From positions 124,001 through 188,000 of the forward strand of contig NZ_SNXE01000006.1 of the NCBI RefSeq assembly GCF_004362405.1: a DNA stretch of 64,000 nucleotides, read 5' to 3'. A program made the position numbers and the translations under genes. Shown here piece by piece: positions 1 to 11,521 of the stretch. Below the pieces are notes generated by a model, which was given only the letters and a program-made list of their open reading frames with translations, had not been told where the DNA came from and did not search any database. Source of the stretch: Roseateles asaccharophilus (GTDB taxonomy: Bacteria > Pseudomonadota > Gammaproteobacteria > Burkholderiales > Burkholderiaceae_C). How positions within the stretch are numbered: position 1 is the stretch's first letter; each line of letters starts with the position of its first letter.

Positions 1-831
1 GAGCAGGGGCTGGGCATGGTCCTCGGCGTGGCCCAGGGCCACGTCCAGGCGCAGACGGCCGTCGGCCTGCCAGCGGCCATGGGCAGCCAGGGGCATGCTG
101 CAGCTGCCGCCCAGGGCGCGCGAGACCGCGCGCTCGGCCTGGGTGGCCAGGGAGGTGGGCATATGCACCAGGGCCTGCAGCTCGGCCCTGAGCGCCTGCG
201 CGTCGGCGCGCAACTCCAGGCCCAGGGCGCCCTGACCGGCACAGGGAATCATCTCGTCCTCGCTGAAGCAGGCGCGGATGCGCTCGCCCAGGCCCAGACG
301 CTTGAGGCCGGCAGCGGCCAGCACGATGGCGTCGAACTGGCCCTCGTCCAGCTTGCGCAGGCGGGTGTCCAGATTGCCGCGCACCGGCTCGATCTGCAGA
401 TCCGGCCGCAGGGCCTTGAGCTGCACCACGCGGCGCAGGCTGGAGGTGCCCACGCGCGCGCCCTGGGGCAGGGCCGCCAGATTTTCGTAGCGCGGCGAGA
501 CGAAGGCGTCGCGCGGGTCCTCGCGCTCCAGGATGGCAGCCAGCTCGAAGCCCTCGGGCAGCTCCATGGGCACATCCTTGAGCGAGTGCACGGCCAGCTG
601 AGCCCGGCCCTCTTCCAGCGCGGTTTCCAGCTCCTTCACGAACAGGCCCTTGCCGCCCACCTTGGACAGGCTGCGGTCCAGGATCTGATCACCCCGGGTG
701 GTCATGCCCAGCAGGCTGACGCCCAGGCCTCGCGCCTCCAGCACGGCCTTCACATGCTCGGCCTGCCAAAGTGCCAGGCGGCTCTCGCGGGTGGCGATCA
801 CCACCGACGAATTTTTCAATGTCTCGGTCAT
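1..831 (-). CDS. hemC: Hydroxymethylbilane synthase (porphobilinogen deaminase), 3' end outside window
   Basis: Polymerises four porphobilinogen units to hydroxymethylbilane in cytosolic tetrapyrrole (heme) synthesis. The minus strand reads in frame from ATG at 831 to the window edge, giving 277 residues; the family is about 310 long, so roughly 35 C-terminal residues are missing. Recognisable stretches are [18 protein letters not shown] at the N-terminus, [16 protein letters not shown] and [10 protein letters not shown]. The dipyrromethane-cofactor cysteine is C244 in ALGGSCSMP, close to C242 of the E. coli enzyme. It is divergent from ppc, with 69 bases between the two starts. Identification is secure; only the 3' end is unseen. 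Confidence 0.97.
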   Translation of the reverse strand, partial: MTETLKNSSVVIATRESRLALWQAEHVKAVLEARGLGVSLLGMTTRGDQILDRSLSKVGGKGLFVKELETALEEGRAQLAVHSLKDVPMELPEGFELAAILEREDPRDAFVSPRYENLAALPQGARVGTSSLRRVVQLKALRPDLQIEPVRGNLDTRLRKLDEGQFDAIVLAAAGLKRLGLGERIRACFSEDEMIPCAGQGALGLELRADAQALRAELQALVHMPTSLATQAERAVSRALGGSCSMPLAAHGRWQADGRLRLDVALGHAEDHAQPLL

Positions 832-872
832 GTCAGCATGCTAGCGCAGTGCGGCAGTGCACAAGAAACTGC

Positions 873-900
873 TACAGTCAGATTCCAGTAACTTCGTTAC
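873..900 (+). promoter_or_regulatory. Candidate -10 and short inverted repeat abutting the ppc start
   Basis: TACAGT at 873-878 resembles a sigma-70 -10 element, but no convincing -35 is visible. GTAAC (888-892) and GTTAC (896-900) form a 5-bp stem with loop TTC that ends directly against the ppc ATG at 901. No Shine-Dalgarno sequence precedes that ATG. The hairpin could influence translation initiation, or the true start could lie further in. Function is inferred. Confidence 0.3.
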
Positions 901-3810
901 ATGACCATTACGGTCACCACCGCACCAAGCCCAGACGAGCCCGCCATGCCCGCACGACCCGCCGCCGCCCAGCCCACGACGACGAAGACTCGCAACAGCA
1001 AGCCCCGAACCAGCACCGCTGGCACCCCGCCCAAGCGCACGCGGGATGACAAGGACCTGCCGCTGCGCGAAGACATCCGGCTACTCGGCCGGGTCCTGGG
1101 AGAGGTGATCCGCGAGCAGGAGGGCCGCGAGGCCTACGAGCTGGTCGAGCAGATCCGCAAGCTCTCCGTGGCCTTCCGCCTCAAGCGTGATGCCCAGGCA
1201 GGAAAGAGCTTCGACAAGCTGCTCAAGAGCCTCTCGGGCGAGCAGACGGTGAGCGTGATTCGCGCCTTCAGCTATTTCTCGCACCTGGCCAATATTGCCG
1301 AGGACCGCCACCATGTGCGCCGCCGCGAGATTCATGAGCGCGCCGGCAGTCTGGCCGCAGGCTCCCTGGGCCATGCCCTGGAGCGCCTGCACGAGGCCGG
1401 CGTGCGCCCCAGCGAGATCGCCAAGACGCTGCAGCACGGCTTCATCTCGCCGGTGCTGACCGCCCACCCCACCGAGGTGCAGCGCAAGAGCATCCTGGAC
1501 GCCGAGCGCGCCATCGCGGAGCTGGTGGAGCAGCGCGACAGCCTGCACACCGAGCGGGAAAAACAGGCCAACGAGGCCCTGATCCGCGCCCGCGTCACCC
1601 AGCTCTGGCAGACGCGCATGCTGCGCTACTCCAAGCTCACCGTGGCCGACGAGATCGAGAACGCGCTCTCCTACTACCACGCCACCTTCCTGCGCCAGAT
1701 CCCGCGTCTGTACACCGAGCTGGAGCAGGCCCTGCCGGGCCATGAGCTCAAGAGCTTTCTGCGCATGGGTCACTGGATTGGCGGCGATCGCGACGGCAAT
1801 CCCAATGTCACGGCCGCCACCCTGCGCCAGGCCCTGCAGCGCCAGAGCGAGGTGGCCCTGCGCCACTACCTGACCGAGCTGCACGAGCTGGGCGCCGAAC
1901 TCTCCATCTCGGCGCGTCTGGCGCAGGTCACGCCCGCCATGCAGGCCCTGGCCGAGCGCAGCCCCGATCGCAACGAGCATCGCCTGGACGAGCCCTACCG
2001 CCGCGCGCTCACCGGCATGTACGCCCGCCTGGCCGCCACCCTGCACGCGCTCACCGGCACCGAGGCCCTGCGCCACGCCGTGGCCCCGCAAGACCCCTAT
2101 GCCACGCCCGAGGAGCTGCTGGCCGATCTGCGCGTGATCGCCGCCTCGCTCAAGAGCCACCATGCCGAGGCCCTGATCGCGCCGCGCCTGGCCCCGCTGA
2201 TGCGCGCGGTGCAGGTCTTCGGCTTCCACCTCGCCACCCTGGATCTGCGCCAGAGCTCGGACCAGCATGAGCTGGTGATCGCCGAGCTGCTGGCCGCGGC
2301 CCGCATCGCGCCCGACTACGCGGCCCTGGACGAGGCCCAGCGGCGCGCCCTGCTGCTGCAGTTGCTGGCCGATGCTCGCCCCTTGCGTGTGGTCGGCCAT
2401 GCCTACAGCGACAAGACCGAGGGCGAGCTCGCCATCTTCGAGGCCGCGCGGGAAGCCCTGACCCGTTTCGGCCGCGAGGCCCTGCGCCACTACATCATCA
2501 GCCACACCGAGACGGTGAGCGATCTGCTGGAAGTGCTGCTGCTGCTCAAGGAAGTGGGCCTGATGCGTGGCACCCTGGACAGCGCCGGCGCGGTCAGCGA
2601 CCTGATCGTCGTGCCCCTGTTCGAGACCATTGGCGATCTGCGCCTGGCGTCCACCATCATGCGGGAGTTCTACGCCCTGCCCGGCATCCACGCCCTGGTG
2701 CAGCGCTCGGGCGGCGAGCAGGACATCATGCTGGGCTACTCCGACTCCAACAAGGACGGCGGGGTGTTCACCAGCTCCTGGGAGCTCTACCGCGCCGAGA
2801 TCGCCCTGGTGGAGCTCTTCGCCGAGCTCAAGAAGAAGGGCGCCATCACCCTGCGCCTCTTCCACGGCCGCGGCGGCACGGTGGGCCGCGGCGGTGGCCC
2901 CAGCTACCAGGCTATCCTGGCCCAGCCCCCGGGCACGGTGAACGGCCAGATCCGCCTGACCGAGCAGGGCGAGGTCATCGCCTCCAAGTACGCCAACCCC
3001 GAAATCGGCCGGCGCAATCTGGAAACCCTGGTGGCCGCCACGCTGGAAGCCAGCCTGCTGCACCCCACCAAGAATGCGCCGCAGTCCTTCCTGGACGCGG
3101 CCCAGGAACTGTCGGACGCCTGCTTCAAGGCCTATCGCGGCCTGGTCTATGACAGCAAGGGCTTTGCCGAGTATTTCTTCGCCGCCACGCCCATCCGCGA
3201 GATCGCCGAGCTGAACATAGGCTCGCGCCCCGCCTCGCGCAAGGCCACCCGCGCCATCGAGGACCTGCGCGCCATCCCCTGGGGCTTCAGCTGGGGCCAG
3301 GCCCGCGTCACCCTGCCGGGCTGGTGCGGTTTCGGCTCGGGCGTGCTGGCCTTCCTGGGCACGGGCGCCGGCCGCGAGGCCAAGCTCAGCCTGCTGCGCC
3401 GCATGGTCAAGCAGTGGCCCTTCTTCCGCACCCTGCTCTCCAACCTGGACATGGTGCTGGCCAAGACCGACCTCTCCATCGCCCAGCGCTATGTGGAGCT
3501 GGTGGAGGACAAGCGCCTGGGCAAGCGCATCTTCGCGGCCATCCAGGCCGAGTTCGAGCGCACCCAGGAAGCCCTGGCCCTGATCACCGGCGAGAGGCAG
3601 CGCCTGGCCGCCAACCCGGCCCTGGCCCGCTCCATCGAGCACCGTTTCCCCTATATCGATCCCCTGCACCATCTGCAGGTGGAGCTGATGCGCCGCTACC
3701 GCGCCGTGCCCCCGGACAAGCGCGCCGAGGACCCGTCCATGGAGCGTGTGCAGCGCGGCATCCATCTCTCCATCAACGGCATCGCCGCAGGTCTACGCAA
3801 TACCGGATGA
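901..3810 (+). CDS. ppc: Phosphoenolpyruvate carboxylase
   Basis: Carboxylates phosphoenolpyruvate with bicarbonate to oxaloacetate, the anaplerotic feed to the TCA cycle. The 969-residue product has the family marks in order: [12 protein letters not shown] with catalytic His189, [12 protein letters not shown], the glycine-rich [13 protein letters not shown] loop, and the typical C-terminal end with AGLRNTG. The E. coli enzyme has 883 residues and its catalytic His is 138, so about 50 residues are extra at the N-terminus. That extension is low-complexity, rich in Thr, Pro, Ala and Lys, and may reflect a start chosen too early; ATG at 946 is another in-frame candidate, and the conserved part begins near 1050. 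Stand-alone gene divergent from hemC. Confidence 0.97.
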   Translation: MTITVTTAPSPDEPAMPARPAAAQPTTTKTRNSKPRTSTAGTPPKRTRDDKDLPLREDIRLLGRVLGEVIREQEGREAYELVEQIRKLSVAFRLKRDAQAGKSFDKLLKSLSGEQTVSVIRAFSYFSHLANIAEDRHHVRRREIHERAGSLAAGSLGHALERLHEAGVRPSEIAKTLQHGFISPVLTAHPTEVQRKSILDAERAIAELVEQRDSLHTEREKQANEALIRARVTQLWQTRMLRYSKLTVADEIENALSYYHATFLRQIPRLYTELEQALPGHELKSFLRMGHWIGGDRDGNPNVTAATLRQALQRQSEVALRHYLTELHELGAELSISARLAQVTPAMQALAERSPDRNEHRLDEPYRRALTGMYARLAATLHALTGTEALRHAVAPQDPYATPEELLADLRVIAASLKSHHAEALIAPRLAPLMRAVQVFGFHLATLDLRQSSDQHELVIAELLAAARIAPDYAALDEAQRRALLLQLLADARPLRVVGHAYSDKTEGELAIFEAAREALTRFGREALRHYIISHTETVSDLLEVLLLLKEVGLMRGTLDSAGAVSDLIVVPLFETIGDLRLASTIMREFYALPGIHALVQRSGGEQDIMLGYSDSNKDGGVFTSSWELYRAEIALVELFAELKKKGAITLRLFHGRGGTVGRGGGPSYQAILAQPPGTVNGQIRLTEQGEVIASKYANPEIGRRNLETLVAATLEASLLHPTKNAPQSFLDAAQELSDACFKAYRGLVYDSKGFAEYFFAATPIREIAELNIGSRPASRKATRAIEDLRAIPWGFSWGQARVTLPGWCGFGSGVLAFLGTGAGREAKLSLLRRMVKQWPFFRTLLSNLDMVLAKTDLSIAQRYVELVEDKRLGKRIFAAIQAEFERTQEALALITGERQRLAANPALARSIEHRFPYIDPLHHLQVELMRRYRAVPPDKRAEDPSMERVQRGIHLSINGIAAGLRNTG

Positions 3811-3871
3811 CGCTGCATTTGACTCGCGTCAACGCACGCACCTAGGCGGCCAGCCAAGATTTCTCCTGCCA

Positions 3872-3899
3872 CCCAGGCACCCATCCAAGGGTGCCTGGG
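3872..3899 (+). terminator. Perfect 11-bp hairpin between ppc and the AhpD-like gene
   Basis: CCCAGGCACCC (3872-3882) and GGGTGCCTGGG (3889-3899) are exact reverse complements around the loop ATCCAA. The hairpin starts 62 bases after the ppc stop. No T-run follows, so it is not a canonical intrinsic terminator. It ends only 10 bases before the AAGGAGATAT ribosome-binding site of the next gene. It could be a leaky terminator, an mRNA 3'-end stabiliser or a leader hairpin. Confidence 0.5.
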
Positions 3900-3925
3900 A
3901 TTCATTCCAAGGAGATATCTCGGTC

Positions 3926-4288
3926 ATGAGCGACACCAACACCTCCTACCGCGAGCTGACGCGACGCGTCAGCAGCAATCTCGCCACCCTGCGCTCGGGC
4001 ACACCCGAGGTCATGAAGGCCTTCGGTGACCTGGGGCGGGCGGCCACCGCCAACGGCGTGCTGGACAGCAAGACCAAGGAGCTAATCGCCCTGGCCCTGG
4101 GCGTGGCCGCGCGTTGTGATGCCTGCATCGGCTTTCATGTGCAGGCCTTGGTGCGCCTGGGTGTGAGCCGAGAGGAGCTGGAGGAGACGCTGGCCGTGGC
4201 CACCTATATGGGTGGCGGTCCCTCACTGATGTATGCGGCCAACGCGGTCGCTGCCTATCAGGAGTTCGCTGACGCGAAGCAAGCTTGA
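3926..4288 (+). CDS. AhpD-like carboxymuconolactone decarboxylase family protein
   Basis: Small all-helical protein of 120 residues in the CMD/AhpD superfamily. The redox motif R-C64-D-A-C67-I-G-F-H71 with an upstream glutamate (E52, in KTKELIALAL) matches the peroxidatic Cys-x-x-Cys/His arrangement of AhpD-type alkylhydroperoxidases. Many small members carry this motif without a proven substrate, so a thiol peroxidase or disulfide reductase role is inferred. The start at 3926 is supported by the ribosome-binding sequence AGGAGATAT. It sits between ppc and the NAD-salvage genes on the same strand. Confidence 0.85.
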   Translation: MSDTNTSYRELTRRVSSNLATLRSGTPEVMKAFGDLGRAATANGVLDSKTKELIALALGVAARCDACIGFHVQALVRLGVSREELEETLAVATYMGGGPSLMYAANAVAAYQEFADAKQA

Positions 4289-4354
4289 GCCTGCAGGCAC
4301 CGCGTTCCGGCGCTGGCCCTGCTCGTATAGTGGCGGTCCCGCCGGAGCCCCGCC

Positions 4355-5155
4355 TTGCCCAAACATCACCTCCTCCTGATCGACCCCCAGAACGACTTCT
4401 GCGACATCCCCGGCGCCAGCCTGCCCGTGACCGGCGCCGATGCCGATCTGCGCCGCATGGCGGGCCTGCTGGCAGCCCGCGGCGCGGACATCGAGGCGGT
4501 GACCGTCACCCTGGACACGCACCGCCGCCTGGACATCGCCCACCCCGGCTTCTGGACCACGGCCGGGGGCGGCGCGGTACCGCCCTTCGCCACCATCAGC
4601 GCCGCCCAGTTGCGCGCCGGGGCCTACCGCCCGCGCGAAGCCGGCGCCCTGCCCCGCGCCCAGGCCTATCTGGACGCCCTGGAAGCACGCGGCCGCTACA
4701 CCCTGATGGTCTGGCCGGTGCACTGCGAGCTGGGCAGCTGGGGGCATAACGTGCATGCCGGCCTGCAGCAGGCCCTGGTGGACTGGCAGCTGACACGCCA
4801 GCGCCATGTGGAGTTCGTGCTCAAGGGCCTGAACCCCTGGACCGAGCATTACAGCGCACTGCAGGCCGAGGTGCCCGATCCCGCCGATGCCGGCACCCAG
4901 CTCAACCAGGCCCTGCTGCAGCGCCTGGACGGCTGCGACGCGCTGTGGATTGCGGGTGAGGCCAGCAGCCACTGCGTCAAGGCCACGGTGGAAGATTTGG
5001 TCGAGCACCTGCCCTCGGGCCGCGTGGACAAGATCACCCTGATCATCGACGGCATGAGCCCCGTGGCCGGCTTCGAGCCCCAGGCCGCCGACTTCCTGGT
5101 CCGCATGCAGGCACGCGGCCTGCGCCTGGCGCGCAGCGCGGAGCTGCTGGCATGA
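4355..5155 (+). CDS. pncA: Nicotinamidase-like cysteine hydrolase (PncA type)
   Basis: Predicted to hydrolyse nicotinamide to nicotinate and ammonia. The isochorismatase/PncA fold is shown by [10 protein letters not shown] with the catalytic aspartate D10, a D-x-H-rich metal-site region near residues 50-62, and the nucleophile C207 in [15 protein letters not shown]. The product has 266 residues, longer than the roughly 210 of E. coli PncA, with extra sequence in the middle. The start codon is TTG; a TATAGT -10-like element lies at 4326-4331. The stop overlaps the pncB start as ATGA, so the two steps of nicotinate salvage are translationally coupled. That context favours nicotinamidase over other cysteine hydrolases. 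Confidence 0.8.
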   Translation: MPKHHLLLIDPQNDFCDIPGASLPVTGADADLRRMAGLLAARGADIEAVTVTLDTHRRLDIAHPGFWTTAGGGAVPPFATISAAQLRAGAYRPREAGALPRAQAYLDALEARGRYTLMVWPVHCELGSWGHNVHAGLQQALVDWQLTRQRHVEFVLKGLNPWTEHYSALQAEVPDPADAGTQLNQALLQRLDGCDALWIAGEASSHCVKATVEDLVEHLPSGRVDKITLIIDGMSPVAGFEPQAADFLVRMQARGLRLARSAELLA

Positions 5156-6375
5156 GCATGAACCACCCGGGAGCGCCCGTGATCTCCAGCCTGCTGGAGA
5201 CCGATCTCTACAAGTTCACGATGTGGCAGGCCATGCTGCATCGCCACCCGCAGACCCAGGCGGAATACGCCTTCTGGTGTCGCAACGAGCCGGCCTTTCC
5301 CCTGGCCGAGCTGCTGCCCGAGCTCGACCGCGAGCTGGACCATCTGTGCTCGCTGCGCTTCGGCCGCGAGGAACTGGACTATCTGGCCTCGCTGCGCTTC
5401 ATCAAGAGCGACTTCATCGACTTCCTGCGCATCTTCCAGTTCCAGCGCGACTTCATCCGCGCCCGCGCCCTGCCCTCGGGCCAGTTGGAGATCATCGCCC
5501 GCGGCCCCCAGGTGCATGTGATGGGCTTCGAGATCTTCGTGCTGGCCCTGGTCAACGAGCTCTACTTTCGCCGCCTGGGCGGGGCCGAGGCAGCACTGGC
5601 CGAGGGCCGGCGCCGTCTGGACGAGAAGCTGGCCCAGCTGCGCGTGTTCGGCGCCCAGGAGGCGCACGGCCGGCGCCACCCCTTCGAATTCTTTGACTTC
5701 GGCCTGCGCCGCCGCTACAGCGGGGCCTGGCAGCGCGAGGTGATCAGTCGCCTGGCCCGCGAGGCCCAGCCCTTCTTCAAGGGCACCTCGAATGTGCTAC
5801 TGGCGCGCGATCTGGGCCTGGTGCCCATAGGCACTATGGCGCACGAGTATCTGCAGACCTTCCAGGCCCTGGACTCGGTGCGCCTGCGCGAGCATCAGAA
5901 GGCCGCGCTGGAGAGCTGGGTGCAGGAGTACCGGGGCGATCTGGGCATCGCCCTGACCGATGTGGTGGGCATGGACGCCTTCCTGGCCGACTTCGATCTC
6001 TACTTCGCCAAGCTCTTCGACGGCCTGCGCCACGACTCGGGCGACCCGGTCTGCTGGGCCGAGAAGGCCCTGGATCACTATGCCAAGCTGCGCATCGACC
6101 CGCACACCAAGCGTCTGGTCTTCTCCGACAGCCTGACCCTGCCCAAGGCCCTGGAGCTCTACCGCCGCTTTGCCGACCGCACCCAGCTGGGCTTTGGCAT
6201 CGGCACCCACCTCACCAACGATCTGGGCCTGCGTACCCTGCACATCGTGATGAAGCTCACCCAGGCTAACGGCCAGCCCGTGGCCAAGCTCTCCGACAGC
6301 CCGGGCAAGACCCTGTGCGAGGACGCGACCTTTCTGGCCTATCTGCGCCAGGTCTTCAAGCTGCCTGCAGGCTGA
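5152..6375 (+). CDS. pncB: Nicotinate phosphoribosyltransferase
   Basis: Converts nicotinate and PRPP to nicotinate mononucleotide in the Preiss-Handler salvage route to NAD. The 407-residue product is of normal family length and shows [13 protein letters not shown] at the N-terminus, [12 protein letters not shown], the phosphoribosyl-binding [10 protein letters not shown] segment and [11 protein letters not shown] near the C-terminus. The start ATG at 5152 overlaps the stop of the nicotinamidase-like gene by four bases; a second in-frame ATG follows at 5158. Together the pair recycles nicotinamide, complementing the de novo genes nadA and nadB at the right end of the window. Confidence 0.96.
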   Translation: MSMNHPGAPVISSLLETDLYKFTMWQAMLHRHPQTQAEYAFWCRNEPAFPLAELLPELDRELDHLCSLRFGREELDYLASLRFIKSDFIDFLRIFQFQRDFIRARALPSGQLEIIARGPQVHVMGFEIFVLALVNELYFRRLGGAEAALAEGRRRLDEKLAQLRVFGAQEAHGRRHPFEFFDFGLRRRYSGAWQREVISRLAREAQPFFKGTSNVLLARDLGLVPIGTMAHEYLQTFQALDSVRLREHQKAALESWVQEYRGDLGIALTDVVGMDAFLADFDLYFAKLFDGLRHDSGDPVCWAEKALDHYAKLRIDPHTKRLVFSDSLTLPKALELYRRFADRTQLGFGIGTHLTNDLGLRTLHIVMKLTQANGQPVAKLSDSPGKTLCEDATFLAYLRQVFKLPAG

Positions 6376-6444
6376 ACGCCTGGCCGCGCCGCGGACGTCA
6401 ACGCCTTACGGCCAGCGCGCACCTTGCAGCGGCTTGCGCCTTTG

Positions 6445-7257
6445 TCATCCGCGCAAGCCCGCGGCCAGGGCTTCCCGCACCGCCGCCACCTGCCGGCGCG
6501 ACACCGACAGCCACTCGTCCACATGGGCAATGCGCACGGCCCAGCCCGGCTCCAGTGCGCCGTACGCGGTGTTCTCGTCCTCGGACTCGCCGCCATGGCG
6601 CTCCAGCTCGCGTACCGCGCTGCAAGCCACCAGGGCATTGCGGTGCACGCGCAGAAAGCGCGGCGCCAGCCGCGTCTCCAGCTCGGAGAGGCTGCCGTCC
6701 ATCACATGGATATGAGTGGCGGTGCGCAGGGTCAGGTACTTCTGCTCCGCCTTGATATAGAGCACCTCGCTCACCGGAACGCGCAGCAGGCGGCCGCGCT
6801 CGGTCAGGGTGATCACATCGCCCTCCGGGGCGCTCGCCTCCGCCTCACGCCCGGCACGGGCCGCGGCTCTCTCGGCCAGACGCTCGGCCACACGCGCCAG
6901 CGCGGCCTGAAGGCGCTCGCGGCGCACGGGTTTGGTCAGGTAGTCCACCGCGTCAAGCTCGAAGGCGCGCAAAGCATGCTCGGCGTGCGCGGTGACGAAG
7001 ACCACCGCGGGTCGCTGGGTCTTCTCGCGCAGGGTGTCGGCCAGCTGCAGGCCATCGGGGCCGGGCATCTGCACGTCCAGCAGCACCAGGTCACAGCCAT
7101 GCTCCTTGAGCCAGAGCTGGGCCTGCGAGGCCGTACCGGCCTCGGCCACCACCTCGGCACGCGGCTCCTGACAGGCTTCCAGCAAGCCCCGCAGGCGCGC
7201 ACGCGCCAGCGGCTCATCATCGACCAGCAGGACCTTGAGGGCGGGCGTGGTATGCAT
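6445..7257 (-). CDS. algR: LytTR-family response regulator, AlgR-like
   Basis: DNA-binding response regulator of 270 residues. The receiver domain (about 8-120) has the acidic pair in LLVDDEP, phospho-acceptor D61 in LVLLDVQMPGPDG, and K109 in DYLTKP. The C-terminal 100 residues form a LytTR DNA-binding domain (VSEVLYIKAEQKYLTLRT, FLRVHRNALV). It lies 12 bases downstream of the AlgZ/LytS-type kinase gene on the same strand, so the two form an operon. In Pseudomonas aeruginosa the order argH-fimS(algZ)-algR-hemC is established; here argH, algZ and algR keep that order. Regulon and exact orthology are inferred. Confidence 0.9.
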   Translation of the reverse strand: MHTTPALKVLLVDDEPLARARLRGLLEACQEPRAEVVAEAGTASQAQLWLKEHGCDLVLLDVQMPGPDGLQLADTLREKTQRPAVVFVTAHAEHALRAFELDAVDYLTKPVRRERLQAALARVAERLAERAAARAGREAEASAPEGDVITLTERGRLLRVPVSEVLYIKAEQKYLTLRTATHIHVMDGSLSELETRLAPRFLRVHRNALVACSAVRELERHGGESEDENTAYGALEPGWAVRIAHVDEWLSVSRRQVAAVREALAAGLRG

Positions 7258-7269
7258 GGCAAAAGCGGT

Positions 7270-8355
7270 TCAGCGGGGCAGGATGATGCGGACAGTGAAA
7301 CGCCCAGCCTCGGGGCTGAGCTCGAAACGGGCGGCCACATCATGCATCAGGCGCAGACGCTCGCGCAGATTGCGCAGGGCCAGGCCATGCCCAGGCTGCC
7401 GCGCTGGCGCCTGCACGGTGTTGCGGACCAGGATCTCGACCTCGGAGCCGCGCGCGCGCGTGCGGATCTCGACCTCGCCGCCCTGCTCGTTGGGCTCCAC
7501 GCCGTGTCGCACGGCGTTCTCCACCAGGGGTTGCAGCAGCAGGGGCGGCACACGGGCTGAGCCGGCGGCCGGATCCAGCTGCCAGCTCACACGCAGGCGC
7601 GCCCCATGGCGGATCTGCTCGATATCGAGATAGCGGCGTGCCAGCTCCACCTCGGCATCCAGGCTGACCACGGCGTCCGTCTCGGCCAGGGCCGCGCGGA
7701 ACAGCTCGCTCAGGTCCTCCAGCACGCCCTCGGCGCGCTGCGGGTCGATGCGCACCAGGGCAATGGCGGTATTGAGCGTGTTGAACAGAAAGTGCGGACG
7801 GATGCGGGCCTGCAACTCCACCAGACGCGCCAGATCATCGGCCGGCCGCTGTGCCCGCTGTCGCTGCTTGAGCCAGTACAGCAGCATAGCGGCGGACACC
7901 AAGCCGGCCAGGGCCACGCTGAGCAGTCGGAAAGCGCTGCTGGCCTCGCCGCTGGCCAGGCTCAGCAGCTGCCAGCCCAGGGAAGCACACATGGCCCCCA
8001 GCAGCAGCGCCAGGCCCCATTGCCAGCGCTCGCGCCAGCGGGCGAGCTGGCGCTGCAGGGCGCAGATCAGCAGCAGCCACAGCAGCACGCCCGAGAGGCT
8101 GACCACGGTGCCGCTGCTGACCCAGGCCATCCACTGCACCAGATCGCGCGCGGCCAGGGCCATGCCCAGGCCCAGCATCAGCTGCACGCCCAGCACGGCA
8201 CGCAGCACCAGGCCCGCATGGCAGACATCGAACACGCTCTGTGCATCGAAGGGTGCCGAGCCTTGCTGGGGCGCCCGCGAGGGCTGGCTACCTTCCCCCG
8301 CCACCGCGCCGCGCGCGCGCGGCGCGTCTTCCGTCTTGTGTGCTCGTCCCGTCAT
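7270..8355 (-). CDS. algZ: LytS/AlgZ-type sensor histidine kinase
   Basis: Membrane sensor kinase of 361 residues partnering the downstream LytTR regulator. About four hydrophobic helices occupy residues 40-160. They are followed by the His_kinase-type phosphoacceptor region with [15 protein letters not shown], and a C-terminal ATPase domain with [14 protein letters not shown] and [13 protein letters not shown]. This is the short LytS/YehU/AlgZ architecture, without PAS or HAMP domains. The frame is open further upstream, but ATG at 8355 is preferred because earlier starts would run into argH and lack conserved sequence. It is divergent from argH across about 100 bases, where TAGAAT at 8371-8376 could be the argH -10 element. 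Confidence 0.9.
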   Translation of the reverse strand: MTGRAHKTEDAPRARGAVAGEGSQPSRAPQQGSAPFDAQSVFDVCHAGLVLRAVLGVQLMLGLGMALAARDLVQWMAWVSSGTVVSLSGVLLWLLLICALQRQLARWRERWQWGLALLLGAMCASLGWQLLSLASGEASSAFRLLSVALAGLVSAAMLLYWLKQRQRAQRPADDLARLVELQARIRPHFLFNTLNTAIALVRIDPQRAEGVLEDLSELFRAALAETDAVVSLDAEVELARRYLDIEQIRHGARLRVSWQLDPAAGSARVPPLLLQPLVENAVRHGVEPNEQGGEVEIRTRARGSEVEILVRNTVQAPARQPGHGLALRNLRERLRLMHDVAARFELSPEAGRFTVRIILPR

Positions 8356-8458
8356 GGTTCGGTCGGCAATTAGAATCCTTGTTCCGCCATTGTCGCCTCT
8401 GCGCCGTGGCCCGCGCCATGCGGGCACCCCCCGGCGCCCTGCCACGAGCCCGCCACCG

Positions 8459-9865
<1,407 letters not shown>

Positions 9866-9909
9866 AGCCGCGAGGAGCAGGCTGTTCTGGGGCCCTTCAG
9901 GGGAATGCC

Positions 9910-11511
9910 ATGTTCAAGGCGCGTCTCGGCCTGTGGCTCGGCGTGCTGGTTGCGGTTGTGGCAACACAGTTCGCCATCGTGGTCTGGTTGGTCAACCAGT
10001 CGGAACTTGATCGATCACGCAGCCTGCGCGGCAAGGATGTACTCGTCCAGTACCTGGAACTCTCATCCAACAAGCAGAGGCTGAAGGTCTGGTTTGCGCA
10101 GTACCTCCTGACCGACTCAGCGCCGGTGGCGCAACGTGATCTGTACCTTCAGCGCATGCAGGCCAGTCTGGTCGAGCTCGGGCGGCTTAACGCCATGGAG
10201 GCGACCGATGCCAGCGACCTGGCAATCGAGACAGTGTCTCGCCAGACCCTCGTCGCCCTCCAAACCAATTTTGAAGCACTGCGAGAGCAGATTCTCAAGG
10301 CTCAACCGCAGGTCGCGCGGCCAGACCCGGATACCGAGAGGGCGGCAGTGTGGGACGAGATGCTGAGCGTTTTCGACATCTCGCAGGGTCAGGACATGCG
10401 CACCCTGATCGCCGATGCCATCAAGGTACAGATGGTGCACAGCCGTGAGACCGAAGCAGCGGCCCAGACCGCCCTCAGCCGATCCCGGCATTTGGCCCTG
10501 TTCAGCATCCTGTCGACCATCGTGCTTTCAGTGGGCTTTGTCGCCTATTTCGCTCTAGACATACGTCGCCGCATGGCGCCCTTGCTCGACGGCACACAGG
10601 CCCTACAAGCCGGTCGGATGGACCACCGCATTGCCATTCACGGCCGCGACGAGTTCGACCGCCTGAGCATGAGCTTCAATCGGATGGCTGAGGAAATCCA
10701 GCTGCACCGTGCCAACGAGGTCAGCCAGCGCCAGCGCCTTGAGGATGCCGTAACACAGCGAACACAGGATCTGCATGCGGCGAACCAACAGCTGCTGAAC
10801 ATCGACCGTTCCCGGCGACAGTTCTTTGCCAATATCAGCCATGAGCTTCGCACGCCCACCACCGCCCTTCTCGGCGAGGCGGAAGTCAGCCTACGACGCA
10901 GCGGCCATCCGGAGCATGTCTATCGCGAAGCACTCGAGAGGATTGCCACGATCGCCCGTCAGCTTGGAGCCCGCATTGCCGAGCTCATGGCTGTGGCCCG
11001 TCAAGGCGAAGCGAGCCAGGGCATGGATCTTCAAACCATCCATGCCCATGCGCTTTTGCGTCAGGCACTGGAACAACATCGGGGCGCTGCAGCAGCAGCC
11101 GGACATCGGCTAGCCTTGAACCCGTTACCGGAAGTGCCGTCAGACTTGCGGCTGCGCGGCGACAGCGAGAAGCTGTCTCAGGCCCTGACCATCCTACTGA
11201 ACAACGCCATACGCTACACCCCAAGTCCGGGCCAGATCTGGCTGGGCGCGCAGTTGGACGAAGGCGTCCCGCCAAGCCTGAGTCTGAGCGTCGAGGACAA
11301 CGGCATCGGTCTGTCCCCGGAGGAACTCGACAAGGCGTCGGAGCGCTACTGGCGCTCTGATGCAGCGCGCAGCATACGTCCGGAAGGGATGGGGCTGGGC
11401 CTGGCTATCGCCGAAGACATCGCGGTCGCCCATGGTGGCCGGCTTCGCTTGTCCCACCGCACAGCGGGGGGCTTGGTCGTTCAGATCAGCCTGCCCCTCG
11501 AAAGAGCCTGA
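9910..11511 (+). CDS. HAMP-containing sensor histidine kinase
   Basis: Inner-membrane kinase of 533 residues. Segments in order: TM1 (about 7-29), a predicted all-helical periplasmic domain (30-195), TM2 (about 198-220), a HAMP domain, a HisKA domain with H311 in FFANISHELRTPT, and a HATPase domain with VEDNGIGLSPEE and GMGLGLAIAEDIAVAHGG. The response regulator gene starts 10 bases downstream, so the two form an operon. By hand count, two sample 60-base stretches are 55-57% GC, against about 70% in neighbouring argH, suggesting different ancestry. The stimulus is unknown; I see no recognisable ligand motif in the periplasmic domain. Confidence 0.93.
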   Translation: MFKARLGLWLGVLVAVVATQFAIVVWLVNQSELDRSRSLRGKDVLVQYLELSSNKQRLKVWFAQYLLTDSAPVAQRDLYLQRMQASLVELGRLNAMEATDASDLAIETVSRQTLVALQTNFEALREQILKAQPQVARPDPDTERAAVWDEMLSVFDISQGQDMRTLIADAIKVQMVHSRETEAAAQTALSRSRHLALFSILSTIVLSVGFVAYFALDIRRRMAPLLDGTQALQAGRMDHRIAIHGRDEFDRLSMSFNRMAEEIQLHRANEVSQRQRLEDAVTQRTQDLHAANQQLLNIDRSRRQFFANISHELRTPTTALLGEAEVSLRRSGHPEHVYREALERIATIARQLGARIAELMAVARQGEASQGMDLQTIHAHALLRQALEQHRGAAAAAGHRLALNPLPEVPSDLRLRGDSEKLSQALTILLNNAIRYTPSPGQIWLGAQLDEGVPPSLSLSVEDNGIGLSPEELDKASERYWRSDAARSIRPEGMGLGLAIAEDIAVAHGGRLRLSHRTAGGLVVQISLPLERA

Positions 11512-11521
11512 AGATCAACTC

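Noticed and set aside
1081-3765. An 894-codon open frame on the minus strand opposite ppc
   Set aside because: It is the antisense shadow of a GC-rich gene: composition is dominated by Gly, Gln, Ala, His and Leu, with no family motif, while ppc on the other strand has every catalytic motif.
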